Shown here: piece by piece, positions 12,260 to 24,923 of the stretch | How positions within the stretch are numbered: position 1 is the first letter of the stretch | Layout of the letters: every line of letters begins with the position of its first letter | Origin: Gammaproteobacteria bacterium | GTDB lineage: Bacteria; Pseudomonadota; Gammaproteobacteria; Burkholderiales; Burkholderiaceae_C | DNA: 64,000 bases | Direction of reading: 5' to 3' | NCBI GenBank assembly: GCA_018828125.1 | Contig: JAHJWB010000017.1 | Coordinates: 248,001 to 312,000, forward strand | The notes under the pieces: model-generated | Seen by the model: only the letters and a program-made list of their open reading frames with translations | Databases searched by the model: none | What the model was told of the DNA's origin: nothing | Translations under genes and position numbers: made by a program

Positions 12260-13384
12260 ATGGATATTCAACAACCTCTCCCTCTTCTTGGTGGTCTGAC
12301 TGCTGCGCAATTCATGCGTCGCCATTGGCAAAAGAAGCCCTTGCTGGTGAGCCAAGCGATTCCTCAGTTTGCGCCGCCGGTGCTGCGCGCAGAGCTGTTT
12401 GCGTTGGCTGCTGAGGAGGCTGTGGAATCTCGGCTGGTGCAACTGGTGAAAGGGGCGTGGAAGCTGCGCCATGGCCCCTTTGCGCGGCGTGCCCTGCCTG
12501 CGCTTCAGCAGCCGGACTGGACGTTGCTGGTGCAAGGGGTGGACCTGCACAATGACGCGGTACATGCACTGATGCAGCAGTTTCGGTTTGTCCCTGAAGC
12601 CCGGCTTGACGATCTCATGATCAGCTATGCAAGCAACGGCGGGGGAGTGGGGCCGCATTTCGACAGCTACGACGTCTTTTTGCTCCAGGCCCATGGCAAG
12701 CGGCGCTGGCGCATTGGACGTCAGAAAGACCTGAGCTTGCGCGAAGACATCCCGCTCAAGGTGCTCGCGAATTTCGAGCCCGAAGAAGAGTTTGTATTGG
12801 AGCCCGGCGACATGCTGTACCTGCCCCCGCGCTATGCCCATGATGGCATTGCCGAAGGGGAGTGCATGACGTACTCCATCGGTTTTCGTGCACCGGCACG
12901 CGCAGAGCTTGCGCAGGAATTGCTGGCGCGTCTGGCGGAAGACGCTGCGGATGATGACAATATCTCGTTGTACCGGGATGCCGGGCAGGCCGCGGTGGCG
13001 CAACCCGCTGCCATTCCTCTTGCCCTTCAGGATTTTGCGCGGGAGGCGCTGAGCCGTGCACTTGCGCATCCGCTGGTGCTGGAGCGGGCGCTGGGGGAGT
13101 ATCTGACAGAGCCCAAGGCCAGTGTGTGGTTTGAGCCAGGTGATGCGGGGGTGATGCTAGAAGGTGTGCGCCTGGACCGCCGCAGCCGCATGATGTACGA
13201 CGCACAGCATATTTTCATCAATGGCGAGAGCTACCGCGCGGCAGGTCGTGACGCCACGCTGATGCGGCGCTTGGCCGATGATCGTCGGCTTGCTGCGCGC
13301 GATCTGGTGCGGGCAAGTGACGATGCGTTGGAGCTGCTTTCGTCGTGGTGTGATGCGGGCTGGGCCCACGTCTGGACTGAATAG
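12260..13384 (+). CDS. JmjC/cupin-domain ribosomal protein oxygenase (RoxA/YcfD-like)
   Basis: FMRRHWQKKPLLV...ISYASNGGGVGPHFDSYDVFLLQAHGKRRWRIG...LEPGDMLYLPPRYAHDG. Confidence 0.88.
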   Translation: MDIQQPLPLLGGLTAAQFMRRHWQKKPLLVSQAIPQFAPPVLRAELFALAAEEAVESRLVQLVKGAWKLRHGPFARRALPALQQPDWTLLVQGVDLHNDAVHALMQQFRFVPEARLDDLMISYASNGGGVGPHFDSYDVFLLQAHGKRRWRIGRQKDLSLREDIPLKVLANFEPEEEFVLEPGDMLYLPPRYAHDGIAEGECMTYSIGFRAPARAELAQELLARLAEDAADDDNISLYRDAGQAAVAQPAAIPLALQDFAREALSRALAHPLVLERALGEYLTEPKASVWFEPGDAGVMLEGVRLDRRSRMMYDAQHIFINGESYRAAGRDATLMRRLADDRRLAARDLVRASDDALELLSSWCDAGWAHVWTE

Positions 13385-13401
13385 CTAGTAGGAGTAAAGC
13401 C

Positions 13402-13923
13402 ATGACCGATCCATCCGCCTCTTCTGCTGGCCCTTTGGGTGTGTTGCCGTCGGGTCGGTTTAGCGGACGCGAAGCGTTTCAGCAGTTGGTGCGCAACGCG
13501 ATCACCACTGCCGCGCGCGAGGGTTGGTCGGAAATTTTCATCAGTGATGCCAATTTCCACGACTGGCCTCTGGGGGAGCGCGAGGTAGTCGATGCGTTGC
13601 AGGACTGGGCGCGGAGCGGTCGGCGCTTCACGATGCTGGCTGGCGCCTACGATGATGTGATTCGTCGCCATGCACGGTTTGTGCGTTGGCGTGGAACGTG
13701 GGACCACATCATCACCTGCCGACGCAGCCCCGCGGCTGACCCGTTGGACCTGCCCAGCGCCCTATGGTCCCCTCAGTGGGTGATGCACAGGCTTGACCCG
13801 GAGCGTTGTGTGGGTGTGACCGGCGGCGAACCCGACCGCCGCGTGCTCTTGCGCGAGACCCTCAACGAATGGGTGCGCAGCAAAAGCGCTCCGGGGTTTC
13901 CGGCCAGCACGCTGGGGTTGTAG
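13402..13923 (+). CDS. conserved hypothetical protein
   Basis: 173-aa ORF immediately after the RoxA-like gene, AGGAG upstream of ATG 13402. Confidence 0.65.
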   Translation: MTDPSASSAGPLGVLPSGRFSGREAFQQLVRNAITTAAREGWSEIFISDANFHDWPLGEREVVDALQDWARSGRRFTMLAGAYDDVIRRHARFVRWRGTWDHIITCRRSPAADPLDLPSALWSPQWVMHRLDPERCVGVTGGEPDRRVLLRETLNEWVRSKSAPGFPASTLGL

Positions 13924-14137
13924 TGGGTTCGAATGTGGTGCAAGATTTTTTGCACCATGTCAAAGTCTTGTAAACCTTTCGTCAGTGTTAGTCAGTATTG
14001 ACTAAATGCCAATATAATCAGTGGCTGCGCCAAAAAGGTGCAATCCAAGTGCATCACGCCAATGCGTACAGGGGCTTTTTGACAAGCCTGACGCCGTGGC
14101 TTTTCAAGATTCTGTCTGTTCAACTAGGAAAATCTAA

Positions 14138-14404
14138 ATGAAGAACTCTCTCGTTCTGGCCGCCCTGATCGCTGCTGCTGCACTCGCCGCTTGTGGCAAG
14201 AAGGAAGAACCCGCTCCAGCACCAGCTCCCGCTCCCGTGGAAGCACCGGCACCAGCTCCAGCTGCTGTGGAACCCGCAGCTCCTGTCGCTTCCGATGCCG
14301 TTCCTGCTGCTTCCGACGCTGCCACTCCTGCTGCTGACGCCGCCAAGGCTGCTGCTGACGCTGCTGCTTCTGCCGCTACCGGCGCAGCTTCCGAAGCCAA
14401 GTAA
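14138..14404 (+). CDS. small Ala/Pro-rich lipoprotein
   Basis: LAACGKKEEPAPAPAPAPVEAP lipobox followed by A/P-rich low-complexity tail; terminator follows. Confidence 0.7.
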   Translation: MKNSLVLAALIAAAALAACGKKEEPAPAPAPAPVEAPAPAPAAVEPAAPVASDAVPAASDAATPAADAAKAAADAAASAATGAASEAK

Positions 14405-14457
14405 TTCGCTTCTGGCATTGCCAAACGCGCCTTCGGGTGGGTTTGCTATCTGCCAAG

Positions 14458-14490
14458 AAAGCCCCGTACCTTCTCGGTCGGGGCTTTTTT
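14458..14490 (+). terminator. Rho-independent terminator
   Basis: aaagccccg-taccttctcggt-cggggctttttt hairpin plus T-run downstream of 14138..14404. Confidence 0.8.
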
Positions 14491-14539
14491 CGCCTTGTTT
14501 TTCAGTGAAAGCCCGGCGGACGTGCTTTTGTCTCCCTGC

Positions 14540-15319
14540 TCAACACACTTCGTGCCAGTCCGTTCCAGAGGATGGGCTGGCAACCAGAACCTGCGCGGCA
14601 TTCCAGCCCAGAGCGGCTGCCAGAGCTTGTTGGGCGAGTTCAGGCGCATTGTTGCGCGCGCTCAGATGGGCGGCCACCACACAGCGAAGGCCGGGGTGCA
14701 TCACGGCCCGCAGTATGTCGGCGCTGGCAGCATTGGCCAAGTGTCCGAATCTGCCCCCGACGCGGCGCTTGAGAAACGCCGGGTAGCTGGAAGCCGCGAG
14801 CAGTTCAGGGTCGTGATTGGCCTCGATCATCAGCGCATGGCAGCCTTCCAGTTGGCGCAGCACATGTTCGCTGGCATGCCCCAAATCGGTCATGACACCC
14901 AGATGAACGCTTCCGTCTGAGCATCGCAGTTGCAGGGGCTCGCGCGCATCGTGGGGCACGGTAAAGGGCTGGGCGCTGAAGGTGGCCAGGTCTATGGCTT
15001 CCATATCGCGTGCCACACGCAGCCAGCCTCCGAGGTCCGGTGACCCGACTGCCGCATACGTGCCAGCACTCATCCACACCGGAATGCCATAGCGCACGGC
15101 CAGTGCCTGTGCGCAGCCCACGTGGTCGGAATGCTCGTGCGTGATGAAAACGGCGTCGAGGTCTTCGGGCAACAGGCCTGCCAATGCCAAGCGTGCCTGC
15201 AGTTGCCGGATGCCAAAGCCACAGTCGATGAGCAAGCGACTGATGGAGCTACCCGAGCGGCCCTCTACGACCGTGGCATTGCCAGTACTTCCGCTGCCGA
15301 GGTTCTTGAATCGCAGCAT
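14540..15319 (-). CDS. MBL-fold metallohydrolase (YycJ/WalJ-like)
   Basis: MLRFKNLGSGSTGNATVVEG...FITHEHSDHVGCAQALAVRYGIPVWMS. Confidence 0.88.
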   Translation of the reverse strand: MLRFKNLGSGSTGNATVVEGRSGSSISRLLIDCGFGIRQLQARLALAGLLPEDLDAVFITHEHSDHVGCAQALAVRYGIPVWMSAGTYAAVGSPDLGGWLRVARDMEAIDLATFSAQPFTVPHDAREPLQLRCSDGSVHLGVMTDLGHASEHVLRQLEGCHALMIEANHDPELLAASSYPAFLKRRVGGRFGHLANAASADILRAVMHPGLRCVVAAHLSARNNAPELAQQALAAALGWNAAQVLVASPSSGTDWHEVC

Positions 15320-15448
15320 GGTGATGGCAGCGGGGTTCGAAGGTTTGCATGCCACCCACCAAGGATGCAGGAGGCAGGCAAGGCAGGACAGATGGCTCGG
15401 GCTCGGCCAACGCGTGGTGCGCCAGAGCGCGAGCCCGATGCAGGTGAA

Positions 15449-16543
15449 TTACTTCAGGTCGTCGGCAATCACGCGAACAATGCGCTCGGCGTTGGCGGAA
15501 GACTCGGGGGCGCCGGCCTCATTCAGTACAGAAACTGTGCTGGCGTCCCCTTGGCTGCGCACCACGATGCGGTACTTCAGGGGGGGCGTCGCCGGGGACG
15601 ACCCGCTGAACAGCTTGCCAAAGAAACCTGGCTCCTTCTTGTCGGCATTCGGTGCCACATAACGAACGAAATAGGTTCCTTCGTTGCGGTTGCGGTCTTC
15701 CACGGTGAAGCCGGTGCGGTCCAGCGCCAAGCCCACGCGGCGCCATGCGCGGTCAAAGCCTTCATCCATCTGCACTACCGGCACGTTGTTCACGCTGGAA
15801 ATGCGAGCCGTAGGGGCGCGAGTCGCTGGCGCTGCCGCGATGGCTTTGGATTGTTCCTGGCTTACGCCAAGTTTGACCATCAAACGGCGCAGAAACTCGG
15901 TTTCGAGTTCTGGATCCGATGGGCGGGGTTGCCACACGGTGTTGTCTTTGGTGGCGGTGCCATACACCTCAACCATGCCGCGGTGGCTGATGTAGATTTC
16001 TGTGCCGCCGCTGGCGTTGCGCTCCAGGCGTGTGCGGAACTTATCGCGTTCGCCGGTCGAATACAGGGAGTCGAGAAGCTTGCCCAGGGCCGAACGGATG
16101 AAATCCTGGGGCAGCTTGGCGCGGTTTTCGGCCCAGTCGGTTTCCATGATGCCGACGTTGGAATCAGCCTGGTCCAGGTTGAAGCCGTTTTCTTGCCAGA
16201 AGTCGCGCACGGGCTCCCACAGCTTGTCGGCGGGGCGGTTGACCACCAGCCAGCGCTGGTTGCCGTCACGTTCGATGCGCACATCCCCCAGCGCCAGCGC
16301 TGCAGCGTTGGCGGTGCCAGAGGGCTGGGCGGCTTGTCCGGCCTGCATGGCAGCGGCAGAGACGGTGCCACCGGGCACGGCATAGCGGGAGTCGCGGGAG
16401 AGCTGGGTCAGGTCTGGGGGGACTTCCAGTGTGGAGCCCTTGGCGGCGCTTTTGTAATCAATTTTGTCGCCTTCCAGGGCGGCGCAGGCAGACAGAGCCA
16501 TGGCAAGGGCCAGCAGGCTGAGGCGGGTGGTAGCAGCTTTCAC
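15449..16543 (-). CDS. bamC: outer membrane protein assembly factor BamC
   Basis: GTG start; lipobox LALAMALSACAALEGDKIDYKSA...VPPDLTQL; location after dapA. Confidence 0.88.
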   Translation of the reverse strand: MKAATTRLSLLALAMALSACAALEGDKIDYKSAAKGSTLEVPPDLTQLSRDSRYAVPGGTVSAAAMQAGQAAQPSGTANAAALALGDVRIERDGNQRWLVVNRPADKLWEPVRDFWQENGFNLDQADSNVGIMETDWAENRAKLPQDFIRSALGKLLDSLYSTGERDKFRTRLERNASGGTEIYISHRGMVEVYGTATKDNTVWQPRPSDPELETEFLRRLMVKLGVSQEQSKAIAAAPATRAPTARISSVNNVPVVQMDEGFDRAWRRVGLALDRTGFTVEDRNRNEGTYFVRYVAPNADKKEPGFFGKLFSGSSPATPPLKYRIVVRSQGDASTVSVLNEAGAPESSANAERIVRVIADDLK

Positions 16544-16593
16544 GCGGAAATCCTTGGGAAATGTCTCGGGGGGGAGCGGGCGCAGAGCCCGGA

Positions 16594-17490
16594 TTAGATC
16601 AGACCGCTGGCGCGCAGCGCAGACTCGACCACCGCCTCGTTGCCGCTGGACAGCGGCGTCATGGGCAGGCGCATGGTGCCACCACACAGGCCCATGCGGG
16701 CCATGGCCCACTTCACGGGAATGGGGTTGGCCTCGACAAACAGGTTCTTGTGCACGGGCATCAGCTGAAACTGGATCTGCATTGCGCGCTTCGTATCGCC
16801 CGCCAGCGCTGCCACACACAGCTCGTGCATCAGGCGCGGCGCCACGTTGGCTGTCACGCTGATGTTGCCGTGGCCACCGCACAGCATCAATGCCACGGCA
16901 GTCGGGTCGTCTCCCGAATACACGGCAAAGCCCTTGGGCAGATCACGGATGAGCCATTGGGCGCGTTCGATGTTGCCGGTGGCCTCCTTGATGCCGATGA
17001 CGCCGGGCACCTGGGCCAGACGCAGCACCGTGTCGTGCTGCATATCGGCCACCGAGCGTCCGGGCACGTTGTACAGCACGATGGGCAGGTCGCCCGTGGC
17101 TTCGGCAATGGCCTTGAAGTGCTGGAACTGGCCCTCTTGCGTGGGCTTGTTGTAGTACGGCACTACCTGCAGTTGACTGTCGGCCCCCACGCCGCGCGCG
17201 AACTTGGCCAGCTCGATGGCCTCGGCGGTGGAATTGGCGCCGCAGCCCGCCATGATGGGCACACGCTTGGCGGATTGCTCCACCGCCACGCGGATGATCT
17301 CGCAGTGTTCTTCGACGTTGACGGTGGGCGACTCGCCTGTGGTGCCCACCACGCCAATACAGTCGGTGCCTTCGGCAATGTGCCAGTCGATCAGTTTGCG
17401 CAGGGCCGGGTAGTCCACGCTACCGTCCTCGTGCATGGGAGTGACGAGGGCGACGATGCTGCCGGTGAGGGCGACGGAAGAAGATGTCAT
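16594..17490 (-). CDS. dapA: 4-hydroxy-tetrahydrodipicolinate synthase
   Basis: [50 protein letters not shown]...YNVPGRS...GIKEATG. Confidence 0.97.
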   Translation of the reverse strand: MTSSSVALTGSIVALVTPMHEDGSVDYPALRKLIDWHIAEGTDCIGVVGTTGESPTVNVEEHCEIIRVAVEQSAKRVPIMAGCGANSTAEAIELAKFARGVGADSQLQVVPYYNKPTQEGQFQHFKAIAEATGDLPIVLYNVPGRSVADMQHDTVLRLAQVPGVIGIKEATGNIERAQWLIRDLPKGFAVYSGDDPTAVALMLCGGHGNISVTANVAPRLMHELCVAALAGDTKRAMQIQFQLMPVHKNLFVEANPIPVKWAMARMGLCGGTMRLPMTPLSSGNEAVVESALRASGLI

Positions 17491-17520
17491 GTCCGCAGTG
17501 GTAAACGGTAAAAGGGCATT

Positions 17521-18075
17521 CTAACTAGGCGACACAGGCAAAAGATGTCGTGAGGGTGCGCCGGAGGGCGGGAGTTCCCGCACAGCGGTGATACGTTGCA
17601 CGAAACGGGCGGGCTCTGGCAGAAAGCCGTCTTCATACGCCACCACCCGCAAACCCGCGCAGGCCGCGATCAGTTCACCGGGTTGCAGCAGAAACTCGGC
17701 CCGGGCGGGGCGCCCCACGGTTTCGTTGCCCTGGGCAAAGGTTTCGTAGATCAACACACCGCCGGGCGCCACGCTGCCCACGATGACGGGCAGCAGCGGA
17801 CGCCACAGGTAGTTGGTCACCACCACCGCACCAAACGCACGCCCTGTAAAGGGCCAGGGGCCCGATTCGATGTCTGCGCACACCAGGTCGCCCAAGCCAG
17901 CGCAGGCGGCAATGGCTTCTTCGGACCGGTCCACCCCCGTCACGCGATGGCCCAATGCCTGCAGCCAGCGCAGATGTCGCCCCGCACCACACGCGACATC
18001 CAGGGCTGTGCTACCGGGAGCAATCAGGTAAGACCAGCGGCGAACCCACTCAGAGGGCGCTTCAGTACCGTGCAT
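17521..18075 (-). CDS. class I SAM-dependent methyltransferase
   Basis: APGSTALDVACGAGRHLRWLQALGHRVTGVDRSEEAI. Confidence 0.85.
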   Translation of the reverse strand: MHGTEAPSEWVRRWSYLIAPGSTALDVACGAGRHLRWLQALGHRVTGVDRSEEAIAACAGLGDLVCADIESGPWPFTGRAFGAVVVTNYLWRPLLPVIVGSVAPGGVLIYETFAQGNETVGRPARAEFLLQPGELIAACAGLRVVAYEDGFLPEPARFVQRITAVRELPPSGAPSRHLLPVSPS

Positions 18076-18089
18076 ATTGCTATACTAAT

Positions 18090-18133
18090 AATAGCTATCA
18101 GCGCTTATTGAATAAGCGCTATAGGCTGAAAAC
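18090..18133 (+). repeat. palindromic repeat family 1, copy d
   Basis: atagctatcagcgcttattgaataagcgctataggctgaaaa. Confidence 0.85.
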
Positions 18134-18152
18134 ACTAACAAATGAGAACGGG

Positions 18153-18311
18153 TCAGAAGCACGACCACACTTGGTCGGCCAACATCACCATGAAGTCGGG
18201 CACCGTGTACATGCCAAACACCGCCAGACACACGAGAACAGCCCCTGTCCATGCAAGCCAGCGCAGGGCGGGTCGCACCGGGGCAGCTGGGTGGGCGGGT
18301 GGCATGTTCAT
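18153..18311 (-). CDS. 52-aa single-TM hypothetical protein (below ORF-track size cutoff)
   Basis: Own reverse-strand translation: MNMPPAHPAAPVRPALRWLAWTGAVLVCLAVFGMYTVPDFMVMLADQVWSCF*; lies between MFS and methyltransferase genes on the same strand. Confidence 0.55.
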   Translation of the reverse strand: MNMPPAHPAAPVRPALRWLAWTGAVLVCLAVFGMYTVPDFMVMLADQVWSCF

Positions 18312-18347
18312 GGCGGGCCGGTTTAGATGCGGGTGCGCGAGGTGTCG

Positions 18348-19565
18348 TCAGGCGGGTTGAGGCGCATGGCGCTGGATGGGGCTTTCCTTGACGGGCAGGT
18401 TCACCAGGCCCGCAAACACCCCGAGCCCAATGGCGATGTACCAGACGATATCGTAGCTGCCCGTGGCGTCATATAGGTAACCACCCAACCACACGCCCAG
18501 GAAGCTGCCGATCTGGTGGCTGAAGAACACAAATCCCCCCAACATCGACAAATGCTGCACCCCGAAGATCTGCGCAATGGTGGCGTTGGTCGGTGGAATG
18601 GTGGACAGCCACAGCGTGCCCATCACTGCCGAGAAAACATACACCGACAGCGGCGACAACGGCACGATGAGGAACACGCTGATGGCGATGGCTCGCGCGA
18701 AATAGATGAACGCGAGGATGAAGCGCTTGGGCACCCGCTGCCCCAGCGTGCCTGCGATGTAGGTGCCAAACACGTTGAACAGCCCGATCAGCGCCAACGC
18801 GTAGCTGGCCACCTGGGGCGACAGGCCGTGGTCCTTGAGGTAGCTGGGCATGTGCACGCCGATGAACACCACCTGGAAGCCGCAGACAAAGTAGCCCGCC
18901 ATCAGCAGGTTGAAGCTGGGGTAGCGAAACGCCTCGCCCAGTGCCTGCACGATGGTCTGCTCGCGTTTGACGGGCGCAGCACCTTTGAATCCCGGCTCAC
19001 GCAGTCCAAACGCCAGCGGCACGATCAGCAGCACCATCATCGACAGTGCCAGCAGTGCCTGCTGCCAGCCCAGCCCGGCGATCAGCCAGCCTTCCACCGG
19101 CACCATCAGGAACTGGCCAAACGACCCTGCGGCTGCGGCCACCCCCATGGCCCATGATCGGCGCTCGGGCGCAATCTGGCGGCCCAGCACACCGTAGATC
19201 ACGGCGTAGGTGGTGCCCGCCTGGGCGGCGCCAATTAGCACGCCGGCCGTCAGTGCAAACACGAGAGGTGTCGTCGACAACGCCATGCCCGCCAGGCCCA
19301 GCCCATACAGGACGGCCCCTCCCATGAGCACACGAAACGCCCCAAACCGGTCGGCCACCATGCCCGCAAAAATCCCGATCAGGCCCCAGGACAGGTTCTG
19401 GATCGCGATCGCCAGCGCAAACGACTGGCGCGTCCAGCCCATCTCCTGCGTGATGGGCAGCAGCCACAGGCCGAACCCGTGGCGAATGCCCATGGACAGG
19501 GTCACGATGGCCGCACCACAGGCGAGCACCTGAAACATGGACAGTTTGGGGGTATTGATATGCAT
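18348..19565 (-). CDS. MFS transporter
   Basis: 12-TM-like protein: LSMGIRHGFGLWLLPITQEMGW...IGIFAGMVADRFGAFRVLMGGAVLYGLG. Confidence 0.88.
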   Translation of the reverse strand: MHINTPKLSMFQVLACGAAIVTLSMGIRHGFGLWLLPITQEMGWTRQSFALAIAIQNLSWGLIGIFAGMVADRFGAFRVLMGGAVLYGLGLAGMALSTTPLVFALTAGVLIGAAQAGTTYAVIYGVLGRQIAPERRSWAMGVAAAAGSFGQFLMVPVEGWLIAGLGWQQALLALSMMVLLIVPLAFGLREPGFKGAAPVKREQTIVQALGEAFRYPSFNLLMAGYFVCGFQVVFIGVHMPSYLKDHGLSPQVASYALALIGLFNVFGTYIAGTLGQRVPKRFILAFIYFARAIAISVFLIVPLSPLSVYVFSAVMGTLWLSTIPPTNATIAQIFGVQHLSMLGGFVFFSHQIGSFLGVWLGGYLYDATGSYDIVWYIAIGLGVFAGLVNLPVKESPIQRHAPQPA

Positions 19566-19695
19566 GCGCAGGAATGTAGCCAGATTGGACGAAACCTGCT
19601 GATACACCTCGGACCAATACAGTTGCCAGCAGGGGTGGAGCTGAACTGTTTTTATATCCAGCTATTGCTGCGCTGCCGCACTACAATCCGCCGCT

Positions 19696-21678
<1,983 letters not shown>

Positions 21679-21713
21679 CCTACGGTGATGCTGTATCTGA
21701 CGTGTAACCTCCC

Positions 21714-22565
21714 ATGAAAAAATCAAACAAAAAGGGCCCGCTGCGCTTGTCCTGTATAGGTTTATTGCTCATTTTTATGCAGCAGTCCGCCCGTGCAGAC
21801 CTGTGGGCCCATGTGGACGAGCGCGGTGTCACGCACTTCGCGTCCGAGCAGGTGGATGATCGGTACCAGTTGTTCTTTAGGGGCAACGACTTTGACTCCA
21901 CCCGCGACGTTCCCGCCGACGCGCCGCCCATGCCTTATGCCTTGCCCGCTGCGGGCGCGCGCTTGCTGGCCTTTTTTGACATTGCGCCCGGCTACAAGCG
22001 AGTCAAGCACCACTTGCGCGCTGCGTCCACGCTACACGGTGTGGACTATGAACTGCTGCAGGCCGTGATTGCTGCCGAGTCCGGTTTTGACGCCACGGCT
22101 GTGTCGCCCAAAGGCGCGGTGGGCCTCATGCAGGTGATGCCCGCTACGGCGAGCCGGTTTGGCGTGAGCAGCGACGCCAAACGCACGGTGGAGCAAAAAC
22201 TGGCCGACCCTGCAGTGAATGTGCACACCGGTGCCCGTTATCTGCGCCATCTGCTCGACCTGTTCCCAGGCCGCATGGACCTGGCGGTGGCTGCCTACAA
22301 CGCGGGCGAAGGTGCCGTGCAAAGGGCCGGCAATCAGATTCCTGCCTACAAGGAAACGCAGAACTACGTGCGCACGGTGCTGGGCCTGTACGCACAGCTC
22401 AAACCCCCCGCACCGGTGCTGGCCCGGCGCGCTGCGCCCGGCGGTCGTGTGCGAATGGAGCTGTCGGGTGGCGCTCTGAACCGGGGCAATCTGCCGCCCG
22501 AGCGTGTCGCGCAAGCGCGAAGCGCCTCCCCGAATGTGAACGAAGAACCTGTATCCAACGAATGA
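21714..22565 (+). CDS. lytic transglycosylase domain protein
   Basis: [38 protein letters not shown]...[15 protein letters not shown] catalytic motifs. Confidence 0.93.
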   Translation: MKKSNKKGPLRLSCIGLLLIFMQQSARADLWAHVDERGVTHFASEQVDDRYQLFFRGNDFDSTRDVPADAPPMPYALPAAGARLLAFFDIAPGYKRVKHHLRAASTLHGVDYELLQAVIAAESGFDATAVSPKGAVGLMQVMPATASRFGVSSDAKRTVEQKLADPAVNVHTGARYLRHLLDLFPGRMDLAVAAYNAGEGAVQRAGNQIPAYKETQNYVRTVLGLYAQLKPPAPVLARRAAPGGRVRMELSGGALNRGNLPPERVAQARSASPNVNEEPVSNE

Positions 22566-24919
22566 GCGACCAACCCACTCTCGACTTCACCACCGCAGGC
22601 GACGACGGGGGCGACTCCCTGGGCCTGGCGGGCTACGCCCAGCGCGCCTACCTGGAATACGCACTGTCGGTCGTCAAAGGCCGTGCGCTGCCCGATGTGT
22701 GCGATGGCCTCAAGCCCGTGCAGCGGCGCATTCTGTATTCGATGGACCGAATGGGGCTGTCGTACAGCGGCCCCACGCGCAACGCGGCGGCCAAGCCGGT
22801 CAAGAGCGCCCGCGTGGTGGGCGATGTGCTGGGCCGCTTCCACCCGCACGGCGACCAGTCTGCCTACGACGCGCTGGTGCGCATGGCGCAGGACTTTGCC
22901 CAGCGCTACCCGCTCATCGACGGCCAGGGCAACTTTGGCAGCCGCGACGGCGACGGCGCTGCAGCCATGCGCTACACCGAGGCACGCCTGTCGCGCATCA
23001 CCAGCCTGCTGCTCGATGAGATCGACGAAGGCACGGTCGATTTCATGCCCAACTACGACGGCAGCACTGAGGAACCCCGCCAGTTGCCCGCGCGCCTGCC
23101 CTTTGCGCTGCTCAACGGCGCCAGCGGCATTGCGGTGGGCTTGGCCACCGAAATCCCCAGCCACAACCTGCGAGAGATTGCCGACGCGTGCATTGCGCTG
23201 ATCAAGACGCCGTCGCTCAGCGCTGAAGATCTGCTGGCGCTGGTGCCGGGCCCGGATTACCCCGGGGGCGGCCAGATCATCAGCAGCCCCGGCGACATTG
23301 CGGATGCCTACCGCACCGGTCGCGGCAGCCTAAAGGTGCGCGCGCGCTGGAAGATCGAAGAGCTGGCGCGCGGCCAGTGGCAGTTGGTGGTCAACGAGTT
23401 GCCGCCGGGCGTGAGCACCCAGCGTGTGCTCGAAGAGATCGAAGAAATCACCAACCCCAAGGTCAAGGCCGGCAAAAAGGCGCTGAGCCAGGACCAGACA
23501 CAGCTCAAGGCCAGCATGCTGGCCGTGCTGGACGTGGTGCGGGACGAGTCCAGCAAAGACGCCCCGGTGCGCCTGGTGTTTGAGCCCAAGACGGGAAGAA
23601 CCCCGCAGCAAGAGCTGATCACCGCGCTGCTGGCGCACACCAGCCTCGAATCGTCCGCGCCCATCAACCTCACGATGGTGGGGCTCGACGGCAAGCCCAC
23701 CCAGAAGTCTCTGCGGCAGATGCTGGAAGAGTGGATCGCCTTCCGCCAAACCACGATCACCCGCCGCACGCAGCACCGTTTGAACAAGGTGCTGGACCGC
23801 ATCCATATCTACGAAGGTCGGCAGATTGTGTTGCTCAATATTGACGAGGTGATTTCCATCATCCGTCACGCCGAGGAGCCCAAGGCCGCGCTGATTACAC
23901 GCTTTAACCTCAGCGACCGGCAGGCCGAGGACATCCTGGAAATCCGCCTGCGCCAACTTGCGCGGCTCGAAGCCATCAAGATCGAGCAGGAGTTGAAAGA
24001 ACTGCGCGAAAGCCAGGGCAAGCTCGAAGACATCCTGAACAACCCCGGCTCGCTGCGCCGCACCATGGTCAAGGAGATCGAAGCCGACGCCAAGACCTTT
24101 GCCGACGCGCGCCGCACACTCATCCAGGCCGAGAAGAAAGCCGTTGCCGAAGTCAAGGTGGTAGACGAGCCTGTCACCGTGATCGTGTCGCAAAAAGGCT
24201 GGGTGCGCGCGCGCACCGGCCACGGGCATGAGGCCGCGAGCTTTGCCTTCAAGGCGGGCGACGGCTTGTATGGCACGTTTGAATGCCGCACGGTCGATAC
24301 CTTGCTGGCCTTTGGCAGCAACGGCCGCGTGTACTCGGTGGCCGTGTCGCTGCTGCCCGGCGCTCGCGGTGACGGCCAGCCGGTGACCACGCTCATCGAA
24401 CTGGAGTCGGGCACGCAACTGCTGCACTACTTTGCGGGCCCGGCCAATGCCACGTTGCTGCTGTCCAATTCGGGCGGATACGGCTTTTTGGCAGCGGTGG
24501 AGAACATGGTCTCGCGCCAGAAGGGCGGCAAGGCCTTCCTCACGCTGGGCGAGGGCGAAACCGTGTGTGTGCCATCGCACGCCGCAGGCACCACCGGCAG
24601 CAAGCCGGTGTTGCCCGCCACGCATGTCGCCTGTGCTTCCACGGGCGGGCGCATCCTTACATTCGAGATCACCGAACTGAAAACCATGGCCAACGGTGGT
24701 CGGGGCCTGATGCTGATCGACCTGGAAGACAAGGACCAGCTCGCAGGCGCTGCGGCCTACACGCGCAGCATTCGCCTGGACGGCATCGGCCGGGGCGGCA
24801 AGCAGCGCGACGAGACGCTGGAGATCCGCAGCCTGAACAACGCCCGCGCCGCGCGAGGCCGTAAGGGCAAGGCGGCGGACCTGGGCTTCAAACCCGCAGC
24901 AGTTACGCGCGTAGAGTGA
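22562..24919 (+). CDS. parC: DNA topoisomerase IV subunit A
   Basis: [34 protein letters not shown]...[41 protein letters not shown]. Confidence 0.97.
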   Translation: MSDQPTLDFTTAGDDGGDSLGLAGYAQRAYLEYALSVVKGRALPDVCDGLKPVQRRILYSMDRMGLSYSGPTRNAAAKPVKSARVVGDVLGRFHPHGDQSAYDALVRMAQDFAQRYPLIDGQGNFGSRDGDGAAAMRYTEARLSRITSLLLDEIDEGTVDFMPNYDGSTEEPRQLPARLPFALLNGASGIAVGLATEIPSHNLREIADACIALIKTPSLSAEDLLALVPGPDYPGGGQIISSPGDIADAYRTGRGSLKVRARWKIEELARGQWQLVVNELPPGVSTQRVLEEIEEITNPKVKAGKKALSQDQTQLKASMLAVLDVVRDESSKDAPVRLVFEPKTGRTPQQELITALLAHTSLESSAPINLTMVGLDGKPTQKSLRQMLEEWIAFRQTTITRRTQHRLNKVLDRIHIYEGRQIVLLNIDEVISIIRHAEEPKAALITRFNLSDRQAEDILEIRLRQLARLEAIKIEQELKELRESQGKLEDILNNPGSLRRTMVKEIEADAKTFADARRTLIQAEKKAVAEVKVVDEPVTVIVSQKGWVRARTGHGHEAASFAFKAGDGLYGTFECRTVDTLLAFGSNGRVYSVAVSLLPGARGDGQPVTTLIELESGTQLLHYFAGPANATLLLSNSGGYGFLAAVENMVSRQKGGKAFLTLGEGETVCVPSHAAGTTGSKPVLPATHVACASTGGRILTFEITELKTMANGGRGLMLIDLEDKDQLAGAAAYTRSIRLDGIGRGGKQRDETLEIRSLNNARAARGRKGKAADLGFKPAAVTRVE

Positions 24920-24923
24920 TCCG

